Shown: positions 47,159 through 57,030, counted from the stretch's first letter. The stretch is DNA of 64,000 bases from Bacteroidales bacterium (GCA_016709865.1 JADJLX010000005.1:62001-126000), one strand, 5' to 3'. Notes: generated from the sequence alone by a model not told the origin. A program made the numbers and translations.

Positions 47159-47185
47159 TTCTTCAGGAAGAATGTTTTCGGAAAA

Positions 47186-48913
47186 TTATTTCATTATTGA
47201 CTTTCGGTTATTGACATTTACCGCATCACCCTTACCGTTTATTATACTTTTTACAACACTCTCCTTATTGCCGTTTAACCAGAAAATTATCTTGTTATGG
47301 ATACTGCTTTCCAGTTCAGGAGGTGTTTCAATAGCATTGTCGACAATAACGGGTGCGTCATAGAAAACATTGTAGATCCCAATACCCCAGGCTTCATGAC
47401 TTTTCACATTATCAGATACCTTATATGAAGCGTATCCGTATGTATCACCATGCTTCCATGAATCAACTGTCGGAGGATCATAGGGCATCTCACTCTGATA
47501 AAAATATACTTTCCCGTTGTTCCCGTTCCAGAGTGTCTGGTATTCCTGAAAATGCTCATTAAACAGTCCGTATATTGTCACATCGTCGCCATTTACAATT
47601 AGTCCGTTTGCACCTCTGTTTTTATCCCACCCGACTCCGTTACCATGATCCGCCCTCCATAGCCATATATGATCAATATAAACATTCCTGCTGTTAATTA
47701 TCATGCAGCTTGTTGCAGATCCCTGTGCAGGTCCTCCAACCCTGAAGAAAATATCATACAGAAAGGCTGGATTAACCGGGTGTGATTTTGCAGATCCTTT
47801 CTCTCCAACAATAAAAAGAGTCTCCGAATGTTTTGGACCGGCATCGATCGTTATACCGCAAACAGTAATGCCATCAACATCAGATAATTCAATCGCTGAA
47901 GTTCCGTTTACAGGCATAAGTGAAGGAAGTCCGAGTCCCATAATAATTGTTCCCGGACGTGTAACTTTTATTGTATTATTCAGATAATAGATTCCCGGAG
48001 TAAACAGCAGGTTTTTTCCCTCTTTAAGTGCATTGTTTATCGTTTCGGAATTATCTGTGCCGGCTTTTGCGATAAAGAAGTTCTTCAGGTTAACCGGTTT
48101 GTCAATCCTTTTACTGTCGGTCCATGTTGGTCCCGTAGTATTTGAACTTAACTGTGGCACCATAACCTCAAATCCCTTTTTACCTGATGTGATGTATGGT
48201 TTTTCGCGAATCACCGGGGTTCTGTCAATTCTTGTATATGGCTTCTCGGGCCATTCCCCTGCGGGAGCATTGGGTACTCCTATAAACATCATATTCCAGT
48301 TGCCTCCAATCCACTCTTTCCAGTCTGTGTTCCTTGAGAGCCACTGCTGCTGGGGACCGGATGTAACAGTTCCGTCAACTTTTGAATCAGCCAGAAAGCC
48401 GCCGCTGGCATACCCTTTGTCGAAAAGCTGAAGGTTACCCTTGATATGCACCCGGCGCATTGGTGCGGCCTGCGAAACACCCCAGATCATTGTATTTTCT
48501 GCCGTTGGGATAATTGTCATGTTCTCGACTGCTCTCCAGAAGTTTGTCAGAACACTGTTCCCATGAGTGGTATTTGATCTCACCGCACCGTTAATAACAA
48601 CATCTTCAGGCGATTGCCCCAGACCTGCTACATGCATATAATAATCTACTTTTACATCAAGATTATACGTTCCGGGTTTGAAAAGCAGGGCATACCTGTT
48701 TTTGCTGAATTCACTTCTTCGTGCCGATTGTCGTTTAAATAAAGTGTCAATAACTGTCTGAATATCTTTCATATCCATCGACGGATCAAACACAAATACA
48801 TTCTCCCCGAGAAGCTGGTGATTATATTTCTTCAGATCAATCTGACAATTACTGCTTAATGAGCCTGTTACCAATAGAAGTATCAGGAGCAGTATACGTT
48901 TAGTTCCACTCAT
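47186..48913 (-). CDS. Secreted right-handed beta-helix protein (pectate-lyase/GH55-like)
   Basis: This protein has 575 residues from ATG 48913 (MSGTKRILLLILLLVTGSLSS, signal peptide). Repeated GxTIxxGP-like strands (GTIIMGLGLPSLMPVNGTSA; ELSDVDGITVCGITIDAG; SRNVYIDHIWLWRADHGNGV; ANGLIVNGDDVTIYGLFNEHF) form a beta-helix, and ALLFKPGTYNLDVKVDYYMHVAGLGQ is the typical opening of pectate-lyase-superfamily proteins. Related actinobacterial proteins are annotated as coagulation-factor-5/8 or adenylyl-cyclase proteins without support. No catalytic residues can be assigned; a carbohydrate-binding or lyase/hydrolase role fits its neighbours. Confidence 0.8.
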   Translation of the reverse strand: MSGTKRILLLILLLVTGSLSSNCQIDLKKYNHQLLGENVFVFDPSMDMKDIQTVIDTLFKRQSARRSEFSKNRYALLFKPGTYNLDVKVDYYMHVAGLGQSPEDVVINGAVRSNTTHGNSVLTNFWRAVENMTIIPTAENTMIWGVSQAAPMRRVHIKGNLQLFDKGYASGGFLADSKVDGTVTSGPQQQWLSRNTDWKEWIGGNWNMMFIGVPNAPAGEWPEKPYTRIDRTPVIREKPYITSGKKGFEVMVPQLSSNTTGPTWTDSKRIDKPVNLKNFFIAKAGTDNSETINNALKEGKNLLFTPGIYYLNNTIKVTRPGTIIMGLGLPSLMPVNGTSAIELSDVDGITVCGITIDAGPKHSETLFIVGEKGSAKSHPVNPAFLYDIFFRVGGPAQGSATSCMIINSRNVYIDHIWLWRADHGNGVGWDKNRGANGLIVNGDDVTIYGLFNEHFQEYQTLWNGNNGKVYFYQSEMPYDPPTVDSWKHGDTYGYASYKVSDNVKSHEAWGIGIYNVFYDAPVIVDNAIETPPELESSIHNKIIFWLNGNKESVVKSIINGKGDAVNVNNRKSIMK

Positions 48914-49045
48914 CTTAATCAATCAATTTTAGTCATAAGTATGAAATGCATTATTCCTCACATCATCTATAATACATTATAAATAATACATCTCCTCGTC
49001 CTTGTGCCTTTACGCCTTTGCGCCTTTACGCCCTTACGCCCTTAT

Positions 49046-50029
49046 CTATTCCAAAATGTTCCTCATATATTCAATACACTTCGTAACCTCCTTAACCGGG
49101 TCAGAATCAGCAGGTACCGTATATTCCAGTTCAAGGTCAACATTTATCGGCCATTTCTCCTTCTTAAGAAGAAGCAGGATATCCGCAATTGGTGTTTCTC
49201 CCTCACCAAATGGCTTATTTGTGTTTGGTGTGGCGTGTTTTGGTCCGGTCTTATCCTTAATATGAATACTTGGAATAAGATCGTGATATTTTATAATGAT
49301 CTCATTTGGATGAAGTCCGGTTGAACCATAATAATGCCCTACGTCGAGGTTAAGTCTGTTGGCTTTAGAATATCCAAGATATTTGTCGATATCAAATCCT
49401 GGCATACCAAACTGTCCGTGAGTATGATAGATAGCCAGACTGTTATGTTTCTCAGCGAATTTACCGAGTCGCTGTGAGGCTTCATCTGTGAATTCATCTG
49501 TTATGCCATATGCTCCAAGAGCCTTTGCAGCTTTGTAAGCGTAATCAATCTCTTCATCCGACCATGAAGATGGTACAAATTTGGCTATGTGTATATCAAC
49601 ACCTGCTTTGTTGTACATCTTGCGTACTTCTTCATACTTCGCAATTGGCAGAGATAAACGCCATTTACGCTGTGCCTCTCTTAGCTCCTGAGCTGCTTTA
49701 GCCCTTTCAGCCTTTTCCTGTTCGGTAAGGTTACCAGTGCGTGCCTGTCTGGCAGCCTGAGGTATTCCAAGACCTTCTTCAAGTACGCTTCTCATTTCAA
49801 GAGAGTTTACTCCTGACTGTAACACATACTGAAGAGTCTCCTCAAGCGAATGAGGTATGCTTCGGTAGCAATAGGTTGTTAATCCGAGCTGGACACCGCC
49901 AACTTTTGAGTTTGGTTTCTTTGAACCTGATCCGATTGCAAACGGATAGTTAAATGGTACTGCAGCCAAAGCCGCCGCTGCAGCAGTTTTTCCGATAAAA
50001 CTTCGTCTTGAAATTGTTGATTTTTTCAT
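49046..50029 (-). CDS. Xylose-isomerase-like TIM barrel protein (sugar phosphate isomerase/epimerase family), exported
   Basis: This 327-residue protein has a twin-arginine signal (KKSTISRRSFIGKTAAAAALAA). The AP-endonuclease-2-like barrel is seen in LGLTTYCYRSIPHSLEETLQ, EYNSLEMRSV-like strands, YHTHGQFGMPGFDIDKYLGY, LNLDVGHYYGSTG and SIHIKDKTGP; Glu/Asp/His residues at strand ends would hold a metal. Tat export fits many Bacteroidota members that act on sugars in the periplasm. The substrate is unknown. Confidence 0.88.
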   Translation of the reverse strand: MKKSTISRRSFIGKTAAAAALAAVPFNYPFAIGSGSKKPNSKVGGVQLGLTTYCYRSIPHSLEETLQYVLQSGVNSLEMRSVLEEGLGIPQAARQARTGNLTEQEKAERAKAAQELREAQRKWRLSLPIAKYEEVRKMYNKAGVDIHIAKFVPSSWSDEEIDYAYKAAKALGAYGITDEFTDEASQRLGKFAEKHNSLAIYHTHGQFGMPGFDIDKYLGYSKANRLNLDVGHYYGSTGLHPNEIIIKYHDLIPSIHIKDKTGPKHATPNTNKPFGEGETPIADILLLLKKEKWPINVDLELEYTVPADSDPVKEVTKCIEYMRNILE

Positions 50030-50175
50030 AAAAGCTGGTAATTGGAGGTTTATAGATTGCTACTTGTTCTTCATGATCATCAAAAGTAAAAAAAATATGA
50101 TATAACTATCAACCGCCGGCATGATATTAATTCTGAACATTCTATAAATTTTGTTGTTCATTTATAAAATACTAT

Positions 50176-51966
50176 ATGAAAAGTCAGGAGTCTGATAAAG
50201 AATACTTCAGGCAAAACAACCTCAATAAATCGTCTTCCCCTTACCTGCTTCAACATACAGCTAATCCTATCTGGTGGCAGGAGTGGAGTTCTGATGCTAT
50301 ACATTATGCAGTTGCAGAAAATAAGCCAATATTTGTTTCAGTCGGGTATGCAACGTGTCACTGGTGCCATGTTATGGCTGCTGAAGCTTTTTCCGATGAA
50401 GCTACCGCAACCTGTCTTAACAATAATTTCGTATCCATAAAAGTTGACCGTGAGCAGCGTCCAGATATAGACCAGTTTATGATGGATTTTATTAATAAGC
50501 AGAATGGCAGAGGCGGCTGGCCATTGAATGTCTTTTTAACACCTGAACTGCGACCCATTTTTGCACTGACTTATGCCCCTGCAGCATCGGGAAATTCATT
50601 GTATTCTTTTCTTTCAGTAGTTGAACAGGTTGTTGCATATTTTAAGACAAAAGGAAATAAAATTCCTGAATTTGTCTGTATGGAAGAACTACCCGCCTTT
50701 GCCGATGAAAACTCCCTTACTGAGACAATCTCAAAATATTATGATTCAGATTTTGGTGGCTTTGGGAACGGTCAGAAGTTTCCGTCTCACTCAACGTTAT
50801 TGTACCTTCTTTATCAGGCTGGTATTGATAACAGCCCTTCAATCAGGACCATGGTAATCAAAACTCTTGATGCTATGTATCTTGGTGGTTTAAATGATCA
50901 TCTTCAGGGAGGGATTTACAGATATTGTACCGACAGGGAGTGGACAATACCTCATTTTGAAAAGATGCTTTATGATCAGGCAATGGCATTGTGGGTTTAC
51001 TCACTCGCCTTCAAAGTCACCCAAAAAGCAGAATATAAAGAAATGGCTGAAAGGATAATACATTGTCTGGATGATAGTTTTGAGCAGGAAGGATTATACA
51101 TCTCGGCACATGATGCAGATACTGATCATGAAGAAGGAGCAACTTATATCTGGAGTTACGATGAACTGACCACAATTCTGCTTCCCGATGAGCTTGAGAG
51201 ATTTTCAGCTTCATATTATATTACCAGACAGGGCAACTTTGAAGGGCACAATCACCTGATAAGAAAAAACAAAGCATCTGTCCGTGATATTGAGGATAAG
51301 CTGTTATCCCTGCGCAGAAAGCGGATCCAGCCTTCACGCGATGAAAAGGTAGTTAGTGGAATTAATGCACTTGTTGCTATATCTCTGATCCATGCAGGAA
51401 GACTACTTTCTAAACCGGATTATGAGAAGAAGGCTGCTTTAATCGTCAATAATATTATGAACAGGTTCTGGGACGGAACATCTCTTGGTCATTCATTCTT
51501 CGATGGTAAATTACAGAACCAGTCTTTTCTTTCTGATGCCGGAGCATTGCTTCTGGCGATTGCGATGCTTTGTGAAGCAGACAATCAGTACACAAAGCTA
51601 ATGAACCAATTTAAGGCTTATGTTGAGTCTTTCAGAGATGGAAGTAAATGGATCGAGTCGGAAAGTAATGATTTTCCTCGAGTTTATTCATCATGGTTTG
51701 ATCACCCCGTTCCATCAGGTATAAGCCTGGCAGAAATGGGACTTACTTATGTTTCTATAATTTCCGGAGAAGAGATAACCGGAAGGGAATATTTGCAGCC
51801 TTTTCAATCAGATTTCTACAATATCAATGTAATGATGAATAACGGATTCTTTCATATCATCACTTCAAAAAAACCAATTCCATGGAATGAGCTGCCTGCT
51901 AATTCATTTCAGATAAGAGGGGAGCATGAGACCGACTGTTATATGGGAACATGCAGCCCATTGTAA
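50176..51966 (+). CDS. DUF255/thioredoxin-domain protein (YyaL/SPATA20-like)
   Basis: This 596-residue protein opens NLNKSSSPYLLQHTANPIWW, the family signature. The thioredoxin-like domain has CHWC (Cys61-Cys64) in GYATCHWCHVMAAEAF, and VDREQRPDIDQFMM follows. The C-terminal part is an (alpha/alpha) barrel like AGE/GH enzymes (GGLNDHLQGGIYRYCTDREW; PHFEKMLYDQAMALW; YISAHDADTDHEEGATYIW). It is somewhat shorter than typical 660-700-residue members. No signal peptide. Function is unsettled; redox or sugar-related roles are suggested. Confidence 0.9.
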   Translation: MKSQESDKEYFRQNNLNKSSSPYLLQHTANPIWWQEWSSDAIHYAVAENKPIFVSVGYATCHWCHVMAAEAFSDEATATCLNNNFVSIKVDREQRPDIDQFMMDFINKQNGRGGWPLNVFLTPELRPIFALTYAPAASGNSLYSFLSVVEQVVAYFKTKGNKIPEFVCMEELPAFADENSLTETISKYYDSDFGGFGNGQKFPSHSTLLYLLYQAGIDNSPSIRTMVIKTLDAMYLGGLNDHLQGGIYRYCTDREWTIPHFEKMLYDQAMALWVYSLAFKVTQKAEYKEMAERIIHCLDDSFEQEGLYISAHDADTDHEEGATYIWSYDELTTILLPDELERFSASYYITRQGNFEGHNHLIRKNKASVRDIEDKLLSLRRKRIQPSRDEKVVSGINALVAISLIHAGRLLSKPDYEKKAALIVNNIMNRFWDGTSLGHSFFDGKLQNQSFLSDAGALLLAIAMLCEADNQYTKLMNQFKAYVESFRDGSKWIESESNDFPRVYSSWFDHPVPSGISLAEMGLTYVSIISGEEITGREYLQPFQSDFYNINVMMNNGFFHIITSKKPIPWNELPANSFQIRGEHETDCYMGTCSPL

Positions 51967-52012
51967 TTATCAGTTTCTGAACATATAGGTCAATATTTTG
52001 TTTAAATATATC

Positions 52013-52040
52013 GTAGAGACGCAATGCATTGCGTCTCTAC
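52013..52040. repeat. 28-bp perfect palindrome
   Basis: A perfect 28-bp inverted repeat whose halves are GTAGAGACGCAATG and CATTGCGTCTCTAC. It lies 46 bp after the DUF255 stop and 37 bp before the next gene. Palindromes of this GTAGAGACG type are scattered in many Bacteroidota and cyanobacteria. It could form a hairpin in RNA, but it lacks a T-run. Confidence 0.75.
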
Positions 52041-52077
52041 AACAATAAAGGAAACAACATAATAAATCAATAGTTGT

Positions 52078-52995
52078 ATGCAAACAATATTAGGTGCCAA
52101 CGGAACAATAGGTTCACTGCTGGCAAAAGATTTAAGGAGTTACACTGACAGGATAAGGCTGGTGAGCCGTAATCCGAAAAAGGTAAATGATTCGGATGAA
52201 TTGTTTTCTGCTGATCTTGGCAAGTCAGAAAATGTAGACAAGGCAGTTGAAGGATCAGATGTGGTATACCTGGTAGTTGGATTTGACTATAAAACAGAAG
52301 TCTGGCAGGAGAAGTGGCCAAAGCTCATGAGGGCAACAATTGACGCCTGCATAAAGCATAAAGCGCGGCTCGTGTTTTTTGACAATGTTTATATGTACGA
52401 CATTAACGCTATTCCTCATATGACTGAAGAATCAGCAGTAAATCCTCCCAGCAGAAAAGGTGAGGTGCGCAGACAGATTGCACAAATGCTTATGGATGAG
52501 GTTAAAGCCGGACGCCTCATGGCTCTTATTGCACGATCGGCTGATTTCTACGGACCGAACAATGAGAAGAGCTTTATCAACGAAATGGTTATCAAGAGTC
52601 TCAGAAAAGGGAAGGCGGCCGACTGGCTTCTTGATACTGAAAAGAAACACTCATTTACTTTCACGCCGGATGCAGCCAGGGCAACTGCAATTCTCGGAAA
52701 TACTGATGATGCCTATAACCAGGTCTGGCATCTGCCAACTGACAGTAATACACTTACAGGAAGGGAGTTTGTCGGGCTTTTTGCAAAAGAATTGAATACA
52801 AAACCACGGGTCAGGCCAATGCCGATGTGGTTGTTAAAGATCCTAGGACTGTTTATACCAATCATGAAGGAGATACAGGAAATGAGCTACCAGTACAACA
52901 GGGACTATTTCTTTGACTCTTCCAAATTTGACAGGAAATTCAACTTTAAAAAAACAACATACATTGAGGGAGTGAAGGAATGTCTGAAGTCATAG
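52078..52995 (+). CDS. NAD(P)-dependent epimerase/dehydratase-like (extended SDR)
   Basis: This 305-residue protein starts MQTILGANGTIGSLLAKDLR, an atypical NAD(P)-binding motif (GANGTIG). VYLVVGFDYKTEVWQEKWPKLM and VFFDNVYMYD follow, where the SDR active-site Tyr-x-x-x-Lys is not clear. ARSADFYGPNNEKSFINEM and WHLPTDSNTLTGREFVGLFAKE match nucleoside-diphosphate-sugar epimerase-like proteins of Bacteroidota. The substrate is unknown. Loss of YxxxK suggests a binding or reductase role rather than classical epimerisation. Confidence 0.85.
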   Translation: MQTILGANGTIGSLLAKDLRSYTDRIRLVSRNPKKVNDSDELFSADLGKSENVDKAVEGSDVVYLVVGFDYKTEVWQEKWPKLMRATIDACIKHKARLVFFDNVYMYDINAIPHMTEESAVNPPSRKGEVRRQIAQMLMDEVKAGRLMALIARSADFYGPNNEKSFINEMVIKSLRKGKAADWLLDTEKKHSFTFTPDAARATAILGNTDDAYNQVWHLPTDSNTLTGREFVGLFAKELNTKPRVRPMPMWLLKILGLFIPIMKEIQEMSYQYNRDYFFDSSKFDRKFNFKKTTYIEGVKECLKS

Positions 52996-53145
52996 GCGCA
53001 GAGCACAGAGCACAGTGCACACAGCGTAGAGCGTAAAGCGTAAAGCATATAGATAGGCCAACTGTGCCCTGAGCCCTGTGCCCTGAGCAGTTCTCCGGTC
53101 TTCGGTCTCCAGTCTTCGGTCTCCCAGCCAGTTATTCATAAATTT
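52996..53145. repeat. Degenerate word arrays before the helicase gene
   Basis: AGAGCACAGAGCACAGTGCAC words, then GCGTAGAGCGTAAAGCGTA, then CCTGAGCCCTGTGCCCTG and CGGTCTTCGGTCTCC. Several of these words also occur at 13861-13970 on the opposite strand. No gene is seen. Confidence 0.55.
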
Positions 53146-53149
53146 TCAC

Positions 53150-53157
53150 TACCTTTG
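53150..53157 (+). promoter_or_regulatory. Bacteroidota -7 promoter box for the helicase gene
   Basis: TACCTTTG followed by CAC is a good match to TAnnTTTG. The start of transcription would lie near 53163, giving a 5' UTR of about 65 bases. No clear -33 box is seen. Confidence 0.55.
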
Positions 53158-53228
53158 CACTTTAATCCCGGAATAATCCCCCCATTACAAGGCCGCTTAT
53201 TTCATATTTTTTTATTAATAAACTATTT

Positions 53229-54467
53229 ATGCATTTTGAATCATTAGACATTATTGAACCAATACTCAGATCAATTAAAGAAGAGGGCTACACAATACCT
53301 ACACCGATACAGGAACAGGCAATACCAATTATACTAAGGGGCACAGACCTTATAGGATGCGCCCAGACTGGAACAGGAAAAACATGTGCTTTTGCAGTTC
53401 CGATTCTGCAGCTGCTTAGTAAAAACAAGGCATTTGACAGAAAGAAAAAGATCAGGAGCCTGATCGTTACACCAACCAGAGAACTTGCAATTCAGATTGA
53501 AGAGAGCTTTAACGCATATGGCCGTTATACCGGACTGAACTGTACAGTTGTTTTTGGAGGGGTAAACCAGAATCCCCAGACGAACGCATTAAGAAACGGA
53601 GTTGATATCCTTGTGGCAACACCGGGAAGACTGCTTGACCTTATGAATCAGGGACATATCTCACTCAAAGATGTTGAAATATTTGTCCTCGATGAGGCAG
53701 ATCGCATGCTCGACATGGGCTTTATTCACGATGTAAGGAAGATAATTTCACACCTTCCCCAGAAGAGACAATCTCTCTTCTTTTCCGCTACAATGCCCCC
53801 GGAAATTGTAAAGCTGGCAGGTTCAATAGTATATAAACCGGTTAAAGTTGAAGTAACTCCTTCGGCTTCTACAGTTGATATTGTTGACCAATATCTGTAT
53901 TACATCGATAAAGGAAACAAAAATGCACTGCTGGTTGATCTTTTAAAAGACCAGAAGATAAAGACCGCATTGGTATTTACCCGTACAAAATTTGGTGCTG
54001 ATAAGGTAGTTAAGGTTCTTAAAAAGAAAGATATAACCGCCGAGGCGATACATGGTAATAAAGCACAGAATGCACGCCAGCGTGCACTGTCAAATTTCAA
54101 GGCACAAACAACACGTGTACTTGTTGCTACCGATATTGCAGCCCGCGGAATAGATGTCGACGATCTTGAATATGTGATCAACTATGAGATTCCTAATATT
54201 CCTGAAACTTATGTCCACAGAATTGGGCGAACAGGAAGGGCCGGTGCAAACGGAACAGCAATTTCATTCTGTGATGCTGAGGAAAAAGCATATATCTGGG
54301 ATATCGAAAAGCTCATTGCCAAACAGATAAGTGTTGTTGAAGATCATGCTTATCCTCTGATCGACAATAATCCTGTTAAAGCACCTAAAAATCAGCATGG
54401 TAATCATGCCCGTCCGAGGAGTCTCCCAAGGAACCTTATTCCCGACAGGAGAAATGTAAGAAGATAA
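53229..54467 (+). CDS. DEAD-box RNA helicase, RhlE-like
   Basis: This 412-residue protein has all helicase motifs: Q motif (PTPIQEQ), AQTGTGKT (45-52), PTRELA (82-87), TPGR (131-134), DEAD (155-158), SAT (186-188), then ARGIDVDDLEYVINYE and HRIGRTGRAG. The short basic C terminus (NQHGNHARPRSLPRNLIPDRR) is typical of RhlE-type proteins, which unwind RNA during ribosome assembly, decay and cold growth. Confidence 0.95.
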   Translation: MHFESLDIIEPILRSIKEEGYTIPTPIQEQAIPIILRGTDLIGCAQTGTGKTCAFAVPILQLLSKNKAFDRKKKIRSLIVTPTRELAIQIEESFNAYGRYTGLNCTVVFGGVNQNPQTNALRNGVDILVATPGRLLDLMNQGHISLKDVEIFVLDEADRMLDMGFIHDVRKIISHLPQKRQSLFFSATMPPEIVKLAGSIVYKPVKVEVTPSASTVDIVDQYLYYIDKGNKNALLVDLLKDQKIKTALVFTRTKFGADKVVKVLKKKDITAEAIHGNKAQNARQRALSNFKAQTTRVLVATDIAARGIDVDDLEYVINYEIPNIPETYVHRIGRTGRAGANGTAISFCDAEEKAYIWDIEKLIAKQISVVEDHAYPLIDNNPVKAPKNQHGNHARPRSLPRNLIPDRRNVRR

Positions 54468-54528
54468 AGTCGGAAGACGGAAGACCGAAGACCGAAGTTG
54501 AAATCCGAAATCCGAAATCCGCAATCCG

Positions 54529-54933
54529 ATGGATCATTTACCTCCGATATTACTCTTCGATGGAGTTTGTAATCTCTGTAACAGGCTGGTAGTGTTTGTT
54601 ATACGAAGGGATAAGAACGCCAGAATCAGATTTGCATCACTTCAGTCTGAAGCCGGAAAATCACTTCTGTCAGCAGCCGGATTAAATCCGGAAACTGTTG
54701 ATACTGTTGTTTACCTTACTGGTGGTAAAACCTTTCTCAGATCTTCTGCAATACTCAATCTTCTGAACGATCTGGGCGGAGGCTTGAGACTGTTCTATTC
54801 CTTAATTATTATCCCGTCATTTATCCGCGATTTTATCTATAACCTGGTTGCCCGGAGCAGGTACCGTATTTTTGGGAAGAGAGAATCGTGCATGGTCCCG
54901 CCAAAAGATATTGAAAACAGGTTCATTTTGTGA
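54529..54933 (+). CDS. DCC-family thiol-disulfide oxidoreductase (DUF393)
   Basis: This 134-residue protein carries the DxxCxxC motif of the family: LLFDGVCNLCNRLVVFVIRR (Asp11, Cys14, Cys17). FASLQSEAGKSLL and YRIFGKRESC follow in the family pattern. It likely has a thioredoxin-like fold acting on unknown thiols. The gap before it (54468-54527) is a CGGAAGACCGAAG and AATCCGAAATCCG word array. Confidence 0.9.
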   Translation: MDHLPPILLFDGVCNLCNRLVVFVIRRDKNARIRFASLQSEAGKSLLSAAGLNPETVDTVVYLTGGKTFLRSSAILNLLNDLGGGLRLFYSLIIIPSFIRDFIYNLVARSRYRIFGKRESCMVPPKDIENRFIL

Positions 54934-54991
54934 CAAAAAAGTTTGTATTTTGCATTGATTCATTTGATGTAAAACATAAACACCTCCGGAA

Positions 54992-56272
54992 ATGAAAAAC
55001 ATTTTCACTTCAGTTTTCTTTATTTTTTTCTCGTTTGGCATTTTAACCGGTCAGACAATCGCATTACAAAAAGCTGATCAGACAAGGCTGAATAAACTGA
55101 AAACGGAAGTAACTGAAAATCTTACCGGGAACCTTTTGCCATACTGGTCAAAATACATGGTCGATAATGTCAATGGAGGATTCTACGGACGAATCAGCGG
55201 TTCCGACCAGGTATTCCCGAATGAAGATAAAGGTGGTATTCTGAATGCCCGTATCCTGTGGACATATTCAGCTGCCTACAGGGTGACAAAAGACACATCA
55301 TACCTTCGTCTGGCTGCAAGAGCCAGAGATTATATTATGGCTAATTTCATCGACAGGGAATTTGGCGGAGCTTACAGAAGTGTTAAAGCCTCCGGGGAGC
55401 CTTCAGATACAAGGAAACAGACTTATACCCAGTCATTCTTTATTTATGGTTTGTCTGAATATTCAAGGGCAACAGGCGATAAGGCAGCTCTGAAAACAGC
55501 GAAAGAAATTTTTGAGTGTTTTGAAAAATACGTTTATGACAGGGAATCTAACGGGTACTTTGAGGTATTCACACGGGATTGGCAGCGTTCCAGAGACAGA
55601 TTAATCGGCGAGAAAGACGACAGGGATGAAAAGACAATGAATACTTCACTTCATCTTATGGAAGCTTATGCAAATCTATATCGCGTTTGGCCCGATAAGA
55701 GACTGGAAAGCCGGTTGAAGAATATGGTCGAAATTTTTCTTGATAAAATTGTTGACGGTAAGACTTACCATCTGATCTGCTTCATGGACAGGAGCTGGAA
55801 CCCGACATCAACAGTCGATTCATATGGTCACGATATAGAGGCTTCATGGCTGATTTATGAAGCAGCAACACTTCTGAAAGATCCCGTAATCCTGAAACGG
55901 GCCCGTGAAACCTGTATCAGGATAGCTGATGCCGCATCGGAAGGTATAATGCCCGACGGGAGTATGATTGATGAAAAAAACTTCGCTACAGGTGAATTGC
56001 GGACTACCCGGAGCTGGTGGCCTCAGGTTGAGACAGTTGTAGGGTATCTGAATGCTTATGAACTTACAGGTAATACCAGGTATCTCGATTATTGCGTCAA
56101 TAACTGGAATTACACAAAAAAGCACTTTATCGATACAAAAAACGGCGGCTGGTATCCCTCCGTCAACGCTGAAGGTGTTGCAGGAAAAGGAGATAAGGGA
56201 GGATTCTGGACATGCCCTTATCACAACGGCAGGATGTGCCTCGAGGTTATTGAAAGAGTACAAATGCATTGA
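54992..56272 (+). CDS. N-acylglucosamine 2-epimerase (AGE) family protein, cellobiose-2-epimerase-like, secreted
   Basis: This 426-residue protein has a signal peptide ending near TGQT. The (alpha/alpha)6 barrel signatures are present: LPYWSKYMVDNVNGGFYGRISG, GGILNARILWTYSAAYR, NTSLHLMEAYANLYRVWPDK, SYGHDIEASWLIYEAA, RSWWPQVETVVGYLNAYE, and KGGFWTCPYHNGRMCLEVIER. His residues in SYGHDIE and CPYHNGR match the catalytic histidines of cellobiose 2-epimerase. It probably epimerises reducing-end glucose of beta-linked disaccharides (mannan use). Export to the periplasm is less usual. Confidence 0.92.
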   Translation: MKNIFTSVFFIFFSFGILTGQTIALQKADQTRLNKLKTEVTENLTGNLLPYWSKYMVDNVNGGFYGRISGSDQVFPNEDKGGILNARILWTYSAAYRVTKDTSYLRLAARARDYIMANFIDREFGGAYRSVKASGEPSDTRKQTYTQSFFIYGLSEYSRATGDKAALKTAKEIFECFEKYVYDRESNGYFEVFTRDWQRSRDRLIGEKDDRDEKTMNTSLHLMEAYANLYRVWPDKRLESRLKNMVEIFLDKIVDGKTYHLICFMDRSWNPTSTVDSYGHDIEASWLIYEAATLLKDPVILKRARETCIRIADAASEGIMPDGSMIDEKNFATGELRTTRSWWPQVETVVGYLNAYELTGNTRYLDYCVNNWNYTKKHFIDTKNGGWYPSVNAEGVAGKGDKGGFWTCPYHNGRMCLEVIERVQMH

Positions 56273-56360
56273 TCATTTTCTGCAGAAAAGCCCTGTTATA
56301 AATCCGTTTGTTACAATTTTGTTAAATCTCTTATAAACCGGGGAAACATTTATTGTTTAA

Positions 56361-56392
56361 TTTGTTTCCTGAGTTTATTGATGCTACTTTTG
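56361..56392 (+). promoter_or_regulatory. Bacteroidota promoter before the efflux operon
   Basis: TTTG at 56361-56364 and TACTTTTG at 56385-56392 with a 20-bp spacer match the phylum consensus. The GTG start of the TetR gene is only 5 bp downstream of the -7 box, so the mRNA would have almost no leader. Confidence 0.6.
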
Positions 56393-56396
56393 TGCC

Positions 56397-57023
56397 GTGA
56401 TTGATAATCTGAACAACATTCTGTTAAAAGTACGGGAACTGTACATGAACTACGGTATAAAAAGTATTACCATGGATGATGTATCGCGTGAGCTTGGTGT
56501 GTCTAAAAAGACTCTTTATCAGTTTGTTACAGACAAAGATGATTTGGTTGGAAAATTTATTGATAACGAAATAGCGATCAGGCAGGAGGAGATCTGCAAA
56601 TGTTTCAGAACAGGTTTGAATGCTATCGAAGAGCTCTTCGAGATTTCGATTTTCATGAACAAAATTATGCGTAATCAGAACCCTGCCACCGAATATGACC
56701 TTAAAAAGTATTACCCTGAGCACTATCAGAAAATTGTTAAGGCACGACGGGAGGGAATATACAGCTACATTCTTACTAACCTGAAAAATGGCAAGAAGGA
56801 AGGGTTGTATCGTGATGATCTTAATAATGAGATAATTGCCAGACTCTATTTGTCAAGGGCTGAGAGTATTCATACAAATGATCTGTTCACAATTGAAGAG
56901 TTTACTTCCCATGAACTGTTTATAGAGCTGATAAAATATCATGTCAGAGGAATAGCTACTCAAAAGGGAATTGATGTTCTGGAACAAAAAATTAATGAAG
57001 TGGAAACTAACAACGATAAATAA
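56397..57023 (+). CDS. TetR-family transcriptional regulator
   Basis: This 208-residue protein starts at GTG 56397; the next ATG in frame would remove part of the DNA-binding domain. The N-terminal helix-turn-helix is YGIKSITMDDVSRELGVSKK, TLYQFVTDKDDLV. The ligand-binding C-terminal part is not like a named subfamily. It is the first gene of the TetR-TolC-adaptor-RND operon (7 bp before TolC) and probably represses it until a substrate binds. Confidence 0.92.
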   Translation: MIDNLNNILLKVRELYMNYGIKSITMDDVSRELGVSKKTLYQFVTDKDDLVGKFIDNEIAIRQEEICKCFRTGLNAIEELFEISIFMNKIMRNQNPATEYDLKKYYPEHYQKIVKARREGIYSYILTNLKNGKKEGLYRDDLNNEIIARLYLSRAESIHTNDLFTIEEFTSHELFIELIKYHVRGIATQKGIDVLEQKINEVETNNDK

Positions 57024-57030
57024 TCTTTAT

